Source of the DNA: Sinorhizobium terangae
GTDB taxonomy: Bacteria > Pseudomonadota > Alphaproteobacteria > Rhizobiales > Rhizobiaceae
Length of the DNA stretch: 64,000 bases
Direction: 5' to 3'
NCBI RefSeq assembly: GCF_009601505.1
Contig: NZ_WITC01000078.1
Span: forward strand, 1 to 64,000
The position numbers were made by a program, and so were the translations under genes. The notes beneath the pieces were generated by a model, which saw only the letters and a list, made by a program, of their open reading frames with translations, did no database searches and had not been told where the DNA came from. This document shows, piece after piece, positions 27,556 to 36,311 of the stretch (within the stretch, counting starts at the first letter, position 1; each line of letters begins with the position of its first letter).

Positions 27556-28095
27556 TCATGACTTCGAAGCCAGAGCAGTCGCCTCCTGTCTGATGAGCCG
27601 CCAGCGTTCCAACTCGAGCATGGCATCGGGGAGGGCGCGGTGGGGCCTTGTCGCTGGCTGCGTACGCGCCGTGACCGCTGACACGATTTCAGCAACGACC
27701 GTCTCGGCTACGTCGCGACCAAGCACAGCTCTCGCGGCGTCGGCAAAGGCGTCATCGGACACGTTGAGCCGAAGAGCATGCCGCGGAAAACCCGCGGCTC
27801 GCAGGAGCACGCTGAGCCACTTGCCATCCCAGGACGGCGCGCTCGCATACAACCGGTGGCCGGACAGGCTCTCCACCATTTCGGCCGCGATGATGTCGAC
27901 GGATACACCCTCCGTCTCGAGTTGGCTTCTCGATATCCCGTGCACGGCTTCAGGCTCCGCGGCCCAATCGTCCCATGCGGCAGCCGGGCGGATAAGGCTC
28001 GTCCGCGCGTCGCCATTCTCGAACACCCAGGCGACTTCAATCGGAAAGCTGTTTTTCGCAAGCGACGATGCTTCGAAGTCCAGGAACACGATCAT
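27556..28095 (-). CDS. DEDDh-type 3'-5' exonuclease-like protein
   Basis: A 179-residue RNase H-fold exonuclease of the DnaQ-like superfamily. Exo I is D6-x-E8 (FLDFEASSL) and Exo III is the H-x4-D element HRALPD, as in the DEDDh class. The middle aspartate lies in the Exo II region but is less clear. No polymerase or other domain is attached. Stand-alone members of this family trim RNA or DNA ends. The neighbours do not suggest a specific process. Confidence 0.78.
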   Translation of the reverse strand: MIVFLDFEASSLAKNSFPIEVAWVFENGDARTSLIRPAAAWDDWAAEPEAVHGISRSQLETEGVSVDIIAAEMVESLSGHRLYASAPSWDGKWLSVLLRAAGFPRHALRLNVSDDAFADAARAVLGRDVAETVVAEIVSAVTARTQPATRPHRALPDAMLELERWRLIRQEATALASKS

Positions 28096-28243
28096 TCAAG
28101 CTACCTAGAGCCGTCTTGGCGCATGCATCCCCGCATTAAGCCCAACCGGCGCGGCTCGGTCAGGGCACGCAACTGAGCACATCGCTTTCCGGTTCGATCA
28201 ACCATTTCCGCAAATGATGGTGGCGAGGGAACCCAAGAGGCCA

Positions 28244-29263
28244 TCAAATGGAAATGTGCTTCACGCCGGCTGTTGCAAGCGCTTGATCATCGACAGCATA
28301 GTCAAAGTAGTGCGCAGGATACACGGCGAGCTGGGGAAGCACCTCCCGCCAGTCCCGGTCTTGCGTCGCTGCGATCAGCCAGCGCACGGCGCGCCCGACT
28401 CCTTCTGCATAGGTTGCTTTGCTCGGAACAGAAGAGGCGCAGACGATCGGCTTTTCGACCGACCACGGCGTTACGCCGCGGGTCGGAGGATAGGGCACGT
28501 CGGGAAGCCCCAGAAGATCGGCATGCCGGTCCATGGAATCCATGATCGCGCGAGCAATTTCAGCGACCGTCGGCGCGTCGGCGTCCACGACGTTCAGCAC
28601 CTGCGACTGGTCGGAGTTCAGCGAGAAACACACCGCCTCAGCGATCGCCTGCGTCGAGGTCGTCTGAAACCGGCTACGGCCGCCATAGGCAAGCGGGATG
28701 CGCCTGCGACCATCGAGCAGACGCTTTACGAACCACCATTCCCTCGCGTGCTTGCTGTAAGGGCCGTGGATCGCGCAGGGTCGCAAGATCGTGACCGTAG
28801 CGCTCGCTCCATCCAGGATACGACGTTCGATCGCGGCTTTTCTCGTTGAATAGGTCTGTGGTCCCGGTTCCACCGTGCGGTGATTCTCGTGGATCGGCAC
28901 CGGGAAGGCGGGAAAGCCGCACTGACTTGCCTCGTCAAGCGTCCGGCCCTGCGCATCGCAGTAAACGCTGGCGCTGGAGATCACAGCCAGGCGTCCGACA
29001 TCATCCTGTAGCTCCAGCAACTGATCAGCATGTCGTTGATCAAAGGCGATGCAGTCGAGTAGCAAATCCGCTCCGCCCGCAAGCGCTTTGCGAAATGCAT
29101 CGCGGTCCTCGCGATCTACGCCAACGTGCTGCCACGGACCAGAGATTGGCGGCGGCGCTCGACTGACCAGCCGAACCTCCCAACCGTCGCGGGCGAGGCG
29201 CTCCGCCACGGCAAGGCCGATCTGACCGGTCCCTCCGATGATAGAAGCAGTGGACATGGCCAT
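28244..29263 (-). CDS. NAD-dependent epimerase/dehydratase family protein
   Basis: A 339-residue extended-SDR protein. The Rossmann motif is IIGGTGQIGLAVAE (about 8-21). The catalytic tyrosine/lysine is in TYSTRKAAIE, and the serine in ISSASVY. The C-terminal region fits a nucleotide-sugar or small-molecule reductase/epimerase. Two ATGs (29263 and 29257) are possible and neither has a good ribosome binding site. It is 148 bp from the exonuclease gene and 86 bp from the ProC-like gene, all on the minus strand, so its operon membership is unclear. Substrate unknown. Confidence 0.82.
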   Translation of the reverse strand: MAMSTASIIGGTGQIGLAVAERLARDGWEVRLVSRAPPPISGPWQHVGVDREDRDAFRKALAGGADLLLDCIAFDQRHADQLLELQDDVGRLAVISSASVYCDAQGRTLDEASQCGFPAFPVPIHENHRTVEPGPQTYSTRKAAIERRILDGASATVTILRPCAIHGPYSKHAREWWFVKRLLDGRRRIPLAYGGRSRFQTTSTQAIAEAVCFSLNSDQSQVLNVVDADAPTVAEIARAIMDSMDRHADLLGLPDVPYPPTRGVTPWSVEKPIVCASSVPSKATYAEGVGRAVRWLIAATQDRDWREVLPQLAVYPAHYFDYAVDDQALATAGVKHISI

Positions 29264-29349
29264 ATGGTTTCATACTGCGGCATTGCCGTCCATGCATGCT
29301 GGTTCTGATTGTCGTTACCATGCGGAAGCGGTCGTGAGCTTACGCCGTG

Positions 29350-30114
29350 TTATCCTTGGACACGGCGCAGCACCCGCTCGAGCGCATCAGTCAGCACCCG
29401 TGTTCCGCCGTGGTCGAAATCTTCGAAAACCTGCTCATTCAAGCCGCCTGGCGTCGAAAACTCACGCCTCAAAATGTCCAGTGGCGTTTGATCGGCGCGG
29501 ACCGCTGTCTGCGCCAGGCTCGCAAAGAGCGGCGCCAGATAGCTACGTGCCTTCTCGCGGGCCATACCTTTCTCGGCCAGCCAATCGGTCGTGCGATCGA
29601 GGATGCCGAAGTAGGTTCCCATCAGGGAACTGGCGACGGCGAGCAGGTCATATTCGTCCTTCGTCTCGCATTCCACTGCACGGCCGATCGCGGCGAAGAT
29701 CGCGGCAATCCGGGCGTTGGGCGGGTAAATCGCGGTAACGCCTTGCCGGTCGGCGACGAAGGGGAGCGGGATCGCCTGGGTGAGTTCGACCTCTTCCCCG
29801 ATCCAGGTCATGAGCTTCGAACGATCCGTTGCCGCGATGACGCTGACGATGGTCTGGCCCTGCCGGAACGCCAGTCCGCCGATAACCTCTTCCGCGATCT
29901 GCGGCCGGACGGCGAGAAACAGAATGTCGGTCTTATCGACGACTTCCTGATTGTTCTTGGCGATCCGCACCGACGGAAACCGGCCCGCGAGCCGCGCGGC
30001 GGTCTCGCGGTTGCGCGGCGAGACGAGGATCTCCGCGACATCAAGATCGGAGCCGGCGATGCCCGTTACCATCGCCTCGGTAATCGCACCTGTGCCAACG
30101 AAACCGATACGCAT
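29350..30114 (-). CDS. Pyrroline-5-carboxylate reductase-like protein (ProC family)
   Basis: A 254-residue NAD(P)H-dependent reductase of the ProC family: Rossmann start MRIGFVGTGAITEAM, nucleotide segment LVSPRN, then a helical C-terminal dimerisation domain ending in the family motif RREFSTPGGLNEQVFEDF. Its ATG directly abuts the stop of the GntR regulator, so the two are co-transcribed and probably translationally coupled. ProC reduces pyrroline-5-carboxylate to proline. In a hydroxyproline-type cluster, a related cyclic imine such as a hydroxylated pyrroline is plausible, which is inference. Confidence 0.85.
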   Translation of the reverse strand: MRIGFVGTGAITEAMVTGIAGSDLDVAEILVSPRNRETAARLAGRFPSVRIAKNNQEVVDKTDILFLAVRPQIAEEVIGGLAFRQGQTIVSVIAATDRSKLMTWIGEEVELTQAIPLPFVADRQGVTAIYPPNARIAAIFAAIGRAVECETKDEYDLLAVASSLMGTYFGILDRTTDWLAEKGMAREKARSYLAPLFASLAQTAVRADQTPLDILRREFSTPGGLNEQVFEDFDHGGTRVLTDALERVLRRVQG

Positions 30115-30834
30115 CTATTCCGCTGCCTTTCGCCGCCCGAGAGAGACGTCCGTCGTGTAGTTCTCGCGCATGAAGTCGATGAAGTTCTGCTGGAATTGGC
30201 GCGTGTGGGCGTGGGCCAGCTCGTCGGCGAGGTCGACGTTCTTCGCCCGGATCGCCTCGAGCATCTGGTTGTGCTCGTCGGTCAGGAGATAGCCTTCATG
30301 CGTTCGTTCCAGATATTCGAAATGCAAGTGCAGCATGCGCTGGCCCTGGTTCAACAGCCGCTCGTAGAACGAAGCAAGGTAGAGATTCTTGCCGGCATGG
30401 GCGATCGCCAGGTGGAATTGCTTGTTCGCTTCCGACATCTGCAGGTGGTTGCCGGTTTTCACGGCCGCCTCGAATTCCTTCTGCCGCCTGGCGATCGCCT
30501 TCAGATCGGCGTCGGTCCTGAGCTCCGCTGCAAGCCGCGTGTTCATACGCTGCGCGATGTCGAGCGCCTCCACATATTTCGGGAAGGTTGCGACCTCGAT
30601 CGGGGCCACGATCGTGCTGCGGTTCGACAGCGTGACGACCAGCTCTTCGCCGGCGAGCCTGATCAATGCTTCGCGGACGGGCGAGCGGGACATGTCGAAC
30701 CGTTCGGCGAGCGTATTCTCGTCAAGGAGCTGGCCGGGGGGCAGCGTGAGCGCCAGGATCTCGTTTCTCAGCGTCTCGTAGACGCTTTTCCAGCCCGTAC
30801 CCTTGGCCCGCTTGGTTTCCGCTTCGTCAGACAC
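30115..30834 (-). CDS. GntR/FadR-family regulator of the hydroxyproline-type cluster
   Basis: A 239-residue FCD-type GntR regulator: winged helix about 15-80 (NTLAERFDMSRSPVREALIRL) and a helical FCD ligand domain. It is divergent from the ABC importer and catabolic genes, in the position held by hypR in Sinorhizobium meliloti, where HypR represses hydroxyproline catabolism. Two similar imperfect palindromes in the 199-bp divergent gap are candidate operators. The match to HypR is by family and context; the inducer is therefore expected to be a hydroxyproline isomer. Confidence 0.87.
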   Translation of the reverse strand: MSDEAETKRAKGTGWKSVYETLRNEILALTLPPGQLLDENTLAERFDMSRSPVREALIRLAGEELVVTLSNRSTIVAPIEVATFPKYVEALDIAQRMNTRLAAELRTDADLKAIARRQKEFEAAVKTGNHLQMSEANKQFHLAIAHAGKNLYLASFYERLLNQGQRMLHLHFEYLERTHEGYLLTDEHNQMLEAIRAKNVDLADELAHAHTRQFQQNFIDFMRENYTTDVSLGRRKAAE

Positions 30835-30912
30835 TTAGGTCCCTTTCCCATCATCCGGATTCATAAGGCCAGATTGGTCCTGCGCTGACAATGTAATTTT
30901 TCCGCTTGACTT

Positions 30913-30957
30913 TGTCGACACAAAGACGACATCATCTCGTGTCGACTTAGAGACGAC
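30913..30957. promoter_or_regulatory. Two repeated GntR-type operator candidates
   Basis: TGTCGACACAAAGACGAC (30913-30930) and TGTCGACTTAGAGACGAC (30940-30957) match at 14 of 18 positions or better and start 27 bp apart. Each is an imperfect inverted repeat, GTCGNC...GNCGAC. They sit in the divergent regulator/importer promoter region, as expected for a GntR repressor controlling both directions. Confidence 0.6.
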
Positions 30958-31033
30958 ACCAAATCGACGAAGATCGGCTGAAGCCGACGAGAGGAACCGC
31001 GCGTTACGCGCACGTCAAACAGAGGAACTGACG

Positions 31034-31867
31034 ATGCTGTCGAAGATGCTTTCGCCCGTCCTGCGGGCGCTGCCTGCGCTTGCCCTGATCACTGGTCTTT
31101 CAACCACCACTGCTTCCGCCCAAACGGCCGATGGCTATTGGCAAGGCGTGCAGAAGGCAGGCGTCCTTCGTTGCGGCGCGGCCGTTGCCCCGCCCTATGT
31201 CATGCGCGACCCGGCGAGCGGCGAATATTCCGGCTTCTTCGCCGATCTCTGCCGCGAATTCGCGGACGCCTTGAAGGTCAAGCCGGAGTTCGTCGATACG
31301 ACCTGGGACAACATCGTCGCCGGCCTGCAGGCGGGAAAATGGGATGTGTCGCTCGCGCTGAACAGGACGCCCGCCCGCGCGATGGCCGTGCAGTTCTCGA
31401 TTCCCGCGATGGAGTACCAGATCTCGCTTGCCTACAATAAGGGGAACCCGAAGATCCCGGCCGGAGCGACCGCGGTTGCCGATATCGACAAGAAGGACGT
31501 GACGCTGGCGGTGATGTCGGGGACCGCCCAGGACAAGGCGATCACGGCCGCGGTTAAGAACGCAACGATCCTCCGGTTGCCGGGCAATGACGAAACGCGT
31601 CTCGCCGTCGTCTCGCGGCGTGCTGACATCCTCGTCGATGCCTCCGACACCAATCAGCTTTTCACCCAGTCCAACCCTGACTGGGCAGTAGCGCTCAATC
31701 CGAAACCGGCGCTGGCAAAGCAAGGCGTCGCCTTCGGCTTGCCGCATCAGTTGTCGGCCGCCGATGTCGAGGTGGTGAACATTTTCCTCGAGGAAAAGGT
31801 CGCAACCGGTCACGTGGACGAACTGATCCGCAAGGCTGTCGATCAGGTGTTGAAGAGCACGCAGTGA
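31034..31867 (+). CDS. Amino-acid ABC transporter substrate-binding protein (family 3), HypM-like
   Basis: A 277-residue periplasmic receptor. A Sec signal peptide covers about residues 1-29, ending ASAQ, followed by the family-3 start VLRCGAAVAPPYVMRD and SGFFADLCREFADALK. GAGGAAC precedes the ATG. It opens the importer operon opposite the GntR regulator. Family-3 receptors bind polar amino acids, and the enzymes downstream point to a hydroxyproline isomer or close relative as ligand. A GC-rich stem-loop separates it from the ATPase gene. Confidence 0.87.
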   Translation: MLSKMLSPVLRALPALALITGLSTTTASAQTADGYWQGVQKAGVLRCGAAVAPPYVMRDPASGEYSGFFADLCREFADALKVKPEFVDTTWDNIVAGLQAGKWDVSLALNRTPARAMAVQFSIPAMEYQISLAYNKGNPKIPAGATAVADIDKKDVTLAVMSGTAQDKAITAAVKNATILRLPGNDETRLAVVSRRADILVDASDTNQLFTQSNPDWAVALNPKPALAKQGVAFGLPHQLSAADVEVVNIFLEEKVATGHVDELIRKAVDQVLKSTQ

Positions 31868-31876
31868 CGACAGCCC

Positions 31877-31903
31877 GGCCGGGCGCGGGCACCGTGCCCG
31901 GCC
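31877..31903 (+). other. Intercistronic stem-loop after the receptor gene
   Basis: GGCCGGGC (31877-31884) pairs perfectly with GCCCGGCC (31896-31903) around an 11-nt loop. It is followed by pyrimidine-rich sequence but no clean T-run. It is likely an mRNA-stabilising or attenuating hairpin that keeps receptor expression above that of the membrane subunits. Confidence 0.5.
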
Positions 31904-31938
31904 ACGTTCACCCCTTCTTTTGACCAGTGAGATCGGCA

Positions 31939-32718
31939 ATGACCATGTCCTTCAGTGCCCCCCTTGTCAAAATCCAGTCGCTTCACAAGAGCTACGGACC
32001 GCACATCCAGGTTCTCAAGGGCCTCGACATCGAAATGAAGCCCGGCGAAAGGGTGGTCGTCATCGGCCCGAGCGGCGGCGGCAAGAGCACGCTGCTGCGC
32101 GTGATGATGGGCCTCGAGAAGATCGACCGCGGCTCGATCAGCTTCGGCGGCAAGCCCTATATCTCGTCTCAGGGGACCGACAAGAAAACCGTGATCGACA
32201 CCGAGGTGCGGCGCTCGATCGGCATGGTGTTCCAGCACTACACGCTGTTCCCGCATCTCACCGTCATCCAGAACCTGATCCTTGCGCCTTGCAAGGTCAG
32301 GGGTGAAAACAAGGGCAGTGCCACCAGGCGCGCTGAGGCGCTGCTCGAGCGTTTCGGGCTTGGTGCGAAAGCGGGTGGTTACCCGGCGCAGCTTTCCGGC
32401 GGGCAGAAACAACGCGTGGCGATCGCCCGCGCCCTGATGCTCGATCCGAAACTGATGCTGTTCGATGAAGTGACCTCGGCCCTCGATCCCGAACTGGTTG
32501 CCGAGGTCGAGCAGGTCATCCTGCAGCTTGCCCGCCAGGACATGCCGATGATGATCGTCACCCACGACATGTGGTTTGCGAAGAACATCGCCTCGCGGGT
32601 GATCTTCTGCGCCGGCGGCGTGGTCGTCGAGGATGGGCCGCCGGAGCAGGTGCTCGGCTCGCCCAAGGAAGAGCGCACCCGCGAGTTCATCGATCGCGTC
32701 TTCCATATCCGGCACTAG
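31939..32718 (+). CDS. Amino-acid ABC transporter ATP-binding protein, HypN-like
   Basis: A 259-residue polar-amino-acid-type ATPase: Walker A GPSGGGKST, Q-loop VFQHYTLFPH, signature LSGGQKQRVAIARAL, Walker B LMLFDEVTSALDPE, switch THDM. The ATG at 31939 is preferred over a GTG 12 bp upstream; neither has a strong ribosome binding site. It works with the two small permeases that follow. Confidence 0.92.
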   Translation: MTMSFSAPLVKIQSLHKSYGPHIQVLKGLDIEMKPGERVVVIGPSGGGKSTLLRVMMGLEKIDRGSISFGGKPYISSQGTDKKTVIDTEVRRSIGMVFQHYTLFPHLTVIQNLILAPCKVRGENKGSATRRAEALLERFGLGAKAGGYPAQLSGGQKQRVAIARALMLDPKLMLFDEVTSALDPELVAEVEQVILQLARQDMPMMIVTHDMWFAKNIASRVIFCAGGVVVEDGPPEQVLGSPKEERTREFIDRVFHIRH

Positions 32719-32727
32719 GAGGGCGAG

Positions 32728-33390
32728 ATGGGTTACTCCTTCGACTTCCAGTCCATCTCCTTCGCGCCGCTCTGGGAGGGACTGATCGTCACTCTTGAGC
32801 TGACGGTTGCCGCCAATCTGATCGGCGTGGTGCTCGGCTTTCCGCTGGCGCGTCTCATCATGAGCCGCCTCGCGCCGATCCGGCTTCCGGCGATGCTTTT
32901 CGTCGAATTCTTTCGCTGCACGCCGGCGATCGTGCAGATCGTCTGGTTCTTCTACTGCGTGCCGATGCTGTTCAACGTCTTTCTCGGTTCGATGACGATG
33001 GGCATCCTGGCGCTCGGCCTCAACCTGATGGCTTTCAATGCCGAGGCCTATCGCGCCGCGATCCAGGCCGTTCCGCGCGAACAGCTCGATGCCGGCATTG
33101 CACTCGGTCTCAATCCGCTCCAGCGCACGCTCTATATCGTGCTGCCGACGGCGGTTCGCGCCTCTGTCCCCGTGCTGCTCACCAACGGCATCGGCATCTT
33201 TCAGCAGACCGCCCTGGTCGCAATCGTCGCCGTGCAGGACCTCATGTACCAGGCGAAGACGCTTGCGACCGAGACCTATCGGCCGATCGAGACCTTCACC
33301 ATCGTCGCGCTCGTCTACTTCGCCGTCTCGTTCCCCGTCTCCCAGATCGTCGGCTACCTCGAGCGCCGCCGCCAGCTGATGATGAGCTGA
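32728..33390 (+). CDS. Amino-acid ABC transporter permease, HypP-like
   Basis: A 220-residue HisM/HisQ-family permease with about five membrane helices. The EAA-type cytoplasmic loop is near AYRAAIQAVPREQLDAGIALGL. GGAGGGCGAG precedes the ATG, 9 bp after the ATPase stop. It pairs with the next gene product to form the membrane channel. Confidence 0.92.
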   Translation: MGYSFDFQSISFAPLWEGLIVTLELTVAANLIGVVLGFPLARLIMSRLAPIRLPAMLFVEFFRCTPAIVQIVWFFYCVPMLFNVFLGSMTMGILALGLNLMAFNAEAYRAAIQAVPREQLDAGIALGLNPLQRTLYIVLPTAVRASVPVLLTNGIGIFQQTALVAIVAVQDLMYQAKTLATETYRPIETFTIVALVYFAVSFPVSQIVGYLERRRQLMMS

Positions 33391-33401
33391 GGAGAAGACC
33401 C

Positions 33402-34067
33402 ATGGCTCTCGACTTCTCCATCGTCCTTCGCTTCCAGAATGCGCTCGCGCTCGGTCTCTGGATGACGATCAAGCTGACGCTGATCTGTGTCGTTCTCGGC
33501 TGCAGCCTCGGTTTCTTCATCGGCCTCGCCCGGACATCGCGCAGCGCCATTCTGCGCGCGGTTTCCAGCGTCTATGTCGAGTTCTTCCGCGGCACGCCGG
33601 TGCTCGTCCAGCTCTTCTGGATCTTCTTCTGCCTGCCGCTGATCCTCGGCGTCGAGCTCTCCAATCTAACCTCCGGCGTGATCGCACTCACCCTCTATAT
33701 GGGTGCGATTACCAGCGAGACCTTTCGGGCGTCGTTGAAATCAATCGGGCCGGAGCAGCTCGATGCCTCTGTCGCGCTGGGCCTTTCGCGCCGCGTCCAG
33801 GTAACGAGCGTCATCCTGCCCCAGGCGGTGCTGCGCGCCGTCCCGACGCTTCTCTCCAACTGCGTCAGCCTGTTCAAGGAAAGCGCGCTCGTCTCCGCCG
33901 TCGGCATGGCCGACCTGATGTTCGTCGGCCAGAACATTTCCAACAACACGGCGCGCCCGATCGAGGTGCTGACGGTGGTCGCCCTGATCTACTTCGTCAT
34001 CGCTTTTCCTCTGACCCGTGCCGTCACGCTCGTCGAGCGGCGCGTGCTTGCCAAACTCGCGATCTGA
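33402..34067 (+). CDS. Amino-acid ABC transporter permease, HypQ-like
   Basis: A 221-residue partner permease of the same HisMQ family, with VYVEFFRGTPVLVQLFW near residue 60 and the EAA loop ETFRASLKSIGPEQLDASVA. GAGGAGA is upstream, 11 bp after the previous stop. Receptor, ATPase and two permeases make a complete type I importer. Confidence 0.92.
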   Translation: MALDFSIVLRFQNALALGLWMTIKLTLICVVLGCSLGFFIGLARTSRSAILRAVSSVYVEFFRGTPVLVQLFWIFFCLPLILGVELSNLTSGVIALTLYMGAITSETFRASLKSIGPEQLDASVALGLSRRVQVTSVILPQAVLRAVPTLLSNCVSLFKESALVSAVGMADLMFVGQNISNNTARPIEVLTVVALIYFVIAFPLTRAVTLVERRVLAKLAI

Positions 34068-34097
34068 TCGCGGCCGAATTTGAAAAGGAGACCTTCG

Positions 34098-34976
34098 ATG
34101 AAACTCTCTGGCGTTATGCCCGCCCTCATCACCCCGTTCGACGCGAACAATAGGGTCGACTTCAAGGCTTTTGAAAAGCTTCTGGCACATCTGCGGGAGG
34201 CCGGTGTCACCGGCTGGGTTCCGAACGGCTCGACCGGGGAGTATTTCAGCCAGTCCACGGAAGAGCGACGCGATGTGCTGCAATTCGTCAAGGATTTTGC
34301 CAGGCCGGGCGAAACTCTGATCGCCGGCACAAATGCGCCCGCCACCCGCGAGGTTATTGAGCAGACCGCGATCGCCAATGAGATCGGCTATAACACTGTG
34401 CTACTCGCGCCGCCATTCTACACCCGGCCGACGCAAGCCGAACTGATCCGGCATTATGAAACCGTCCTCGACGCCGTCGACGTGAACCTGGTCCTCTATT
34501 CCTATCCGGCCAAGGATGGCTCGGACATCAGTTTCGAGCTGATGGACCATTTCGCCGACAATCCGCGGGTGATCGGGATCAAGGAAAGCTCGGGCGTTTT
34601 GCAGCGCGCGATCGACATCGCCAGCCGCTACGAAGGCCGCATTCAACTGGTTTCCGGCTCGGACGACATCGCGCTCGACTTCATGTTCTGGGGAGCAGAA
34701 AGCTGGATCTGCGGGCCGGCGAACTGCATGGCCAAAGCCTGCTGCGATCTTGATAGCATCTTCAGATCCGGCGATCTCTCCAAGGCGCGGGCGCAGATGA
34801 AAACGCTCTACCGGGCGATGAACATCCTCGAAAGCGGTAAGTTCGTGCAGAAGATCAAATATGGCTGCGAGCTTCAGGGCCTGCCCATGGGCGAGTGCCG
34901 CGCGCCGCTCGGACCGCTGACCGACGATGAAAAGGCCGAGTTCCGGGCAGCCATGGAGCCGATCCTGAACTGGTAA
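34098..34976 (+). CDS. DapA/dihydrodipicolinate synthase-family protein, probable pyrroline-4-hydroxy-2-carboxylate deaminase
   Basis: A 292-residue class I aldolase-fold enzyme. The Schiff-base lysine is K162 (VIGIKESSG), the proton-relay tyrosine is Y134 (VLYSYP), and the substrate-carboxylate loop is GSTGEYF (44-50). In hydroxyproline pathways a DapA-family member (HypD/LhpC) converts delta-1-pyrroline-4-hydroxy-2-carboxylate to 2-oxoglutarate semialdehyde and ammonia. The flanking oxidase, dehydrogenase and epimerase support that assignment over lysine biosynthesis. AAGGAG sits 7 bp before the ATG; an in-frame TTG 18 bp upstream is less likely. Confidence 0.8.
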   Translation: MKLSGVMPALITPFDANNRVDFKAFEKLLAHLREAGVTGWVPNGSTGEYFSQSTEERRDVLQFVKDFARPGETLIAGTNAPATREVIEQTAIANEIGYNTVLLAPPFYTRPTQAELIRHYETVLDAVDVNLVLYSYPAKDGSDISFELMDHFADNPRVIGIKESSGVLQRAIDIASRYEGRIQLVSGSDDIALDFMFWGAESWICGPANCMAKACCDLDSIFRSGDLSKARAQMKTLYRAMNILESGKFVQKIKYGCELQGLPMGECRAPLGPLTDDEKAEFRAAMEPILNW

Positions 34977-35039
34977 TCGCCGCCGGAGGGTGTGGAAATT
35001 GCCCTCCAGCTCTCCAACCTGTTTTGTCGAGGACAGCTC

Positions 35040-36275
35040 GTGTCTCCTATCGCAGTCGTCGGCGCCGGTGTGATCGGCGCGACCATCGCTTTCGAGCTTC
35101 AGCGTCGCGGACGGAGCGTCGTGCTGATCGACCGGGAAGGCCCCGGCAAGGGCGCTTCCTACGGCAACATGGCCTCGATCGCCGTCACTGAGTTCATGCC
35201 CGCATCGCGGCCGGGAATCTGGGCGCAGATGCCGACGTGGCTCCTCGATCCGGAGGGGCCGGTGCGCATCCGGCCGTCCTACCTGCCGAAACTCATGCCC
35301 TGGTTCCTGCGCTTCCTGGCGGCGAGCCGGCCGTCGCGCGTGCGAAAATTGGAAGCAGCAGGCGCGGTGCTTTGCCGCCGTGTCCACGAAGACCTCGATT
35401 TCCTTCTCAAGGCGGCCAGTCTGTCCGACATGCTGACGGCGGAGGGATGTCTGAGCCTCTATGCGAACGAGGCCGAGTTCAGGGCGGATCGCGAGCATAT
35501 CGAAGTCCTGGAGCGCTTCGGCTTCCGCCACGAAGTCTTGAGCGGGAACGCGATCCGCGACCTTGAGCCTGCAGTGACGTCAAAAATCGAAAAAGCGGTG
35601 CTCTTTCCCGACAACCGTTCGATCCGCGACCCGTACCAACTGGTCGTCAAGCTTAGCGAAAAGTTTCTCTCGTCGGGCGGAAGGATCGAGCAGGGCGAGG
35701 TTATCGGCTTCGATCACGGCGGCGGCGTCAAGGCTGTCCGCCTCAAGGATGGCCGCTCGATAGCTGCTTCGGAAATCGTGCTTGCAGCCGGTGCCTTTAC
35801 CTGCAAGCTGTCGCGGCTGCTCGGCGAGCCGATCCCGCTCGAAACCGAGCGCGGCTACCACACCCAGATCATGGCTCCGGGCATTTCGATGCGCCACTCG
35901 ATCATCTGGCCGGCGCGCGCCTTCATGGTGACGCCGACGGCCGGCGGCATTCGCGTCGGCGGCACGGTGGAGATGGCTGGGCTCGACGCCGCGCCGGACT
36001 ATCGGCGGGCGAAAGTGCTCGTCAAGCGCGCGAAGGGGGCCCTGCCGGATCTGCGGGTCGAAAAGGCGACGGAATGGATGGGCCATCGCCCGGCGCTTCC
36101 CGATACGGTGCCGATCATCAGCCCTTCGGCAAAGCACCGTGGCGTCTTTTATGCCACCGGCCACGGCCATCTGGGCCTCACCTACGCGGCGACGACCGCG
36201 CGGCTGGTCAGCGATCTCGTGACCGGTGCGCCGCCGCCGATCGATCTCAAACCATATCGCGTCGACCGGTTCTGA
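35040..36275 (+). CDS. FAD-dependent D-amino-acid dehydrogenase family (DadA-like), probable D-hydroxyproline oxidase
   Basis: A 411-residue FAD oxidoreductase of the DAO family. The dinucleotide motif is VVGAGVIGATIAFE near the N-terminus, DREGPGKGASYGN follows, and the C-terminal GHGHLGLTYAATTARLVSDL closes the FAD site. GTG is used as start (VSPIAVVGAG), with GAGG 7 bp upstream, giving the usual DadA length; the frame continues upstream without homology. In the hydroxyproline route it would oxidise cis-4-hydroxy-D-proline to pyrroline-4-hydroxy-2-carboxylate (HypO role). It is a single-chain enzyme, unlike the multi-subunit LhpB complex of some pseudomonads. Confidence 0.82.
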   Translation: MSPIAVVGAGVIGATIAFELQRRGRSVVLIDREGPGKGASYGNMASIAVTEFMPASRPGIWAQMPTWLLDPEGPVRIRPSYLPKLMPWFLRFLAASRPSRVRKLEAAGAVLCRRVHEDLDFLLKAASLSDMLTAEGCLSLYANEAEFRADREHIEVLERFGFRHEVLSGNAIRDLEPAVTSKIEKAVLFPDNRSIRDPYQLVVKLSEKFLSSGGRIEQGEVIGFDHGGGVKAVRLKDGRSIAASEIVLAAGAFTCKLSRLLGEPIPLETERGYHTQIMAPGISMRHSIIWPARAFMVTPTAGGIRVGGTVEMAGLDAAPDYRRAKVLVKRAKGALPDLRVEKATEWMGHRPALPDTVPIISPSAKHRGVFYATGHGHLGLTYAATTARLVSDLVTGAPPPIDLKPYRVDRF

Positions 36276-36311
36276 CGTCAGGCCCGCCAGCGAGGAATCA
36301 AGGAGTGAACC

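Noticed and set aside
34098-34976. Biosynthetic dapA (dihydrodipicolinate synthase) assignment
   Set aside because: Family fold and lysine fit, but the operon is catabolic, and the expected deaminase step would otherwise be missing.
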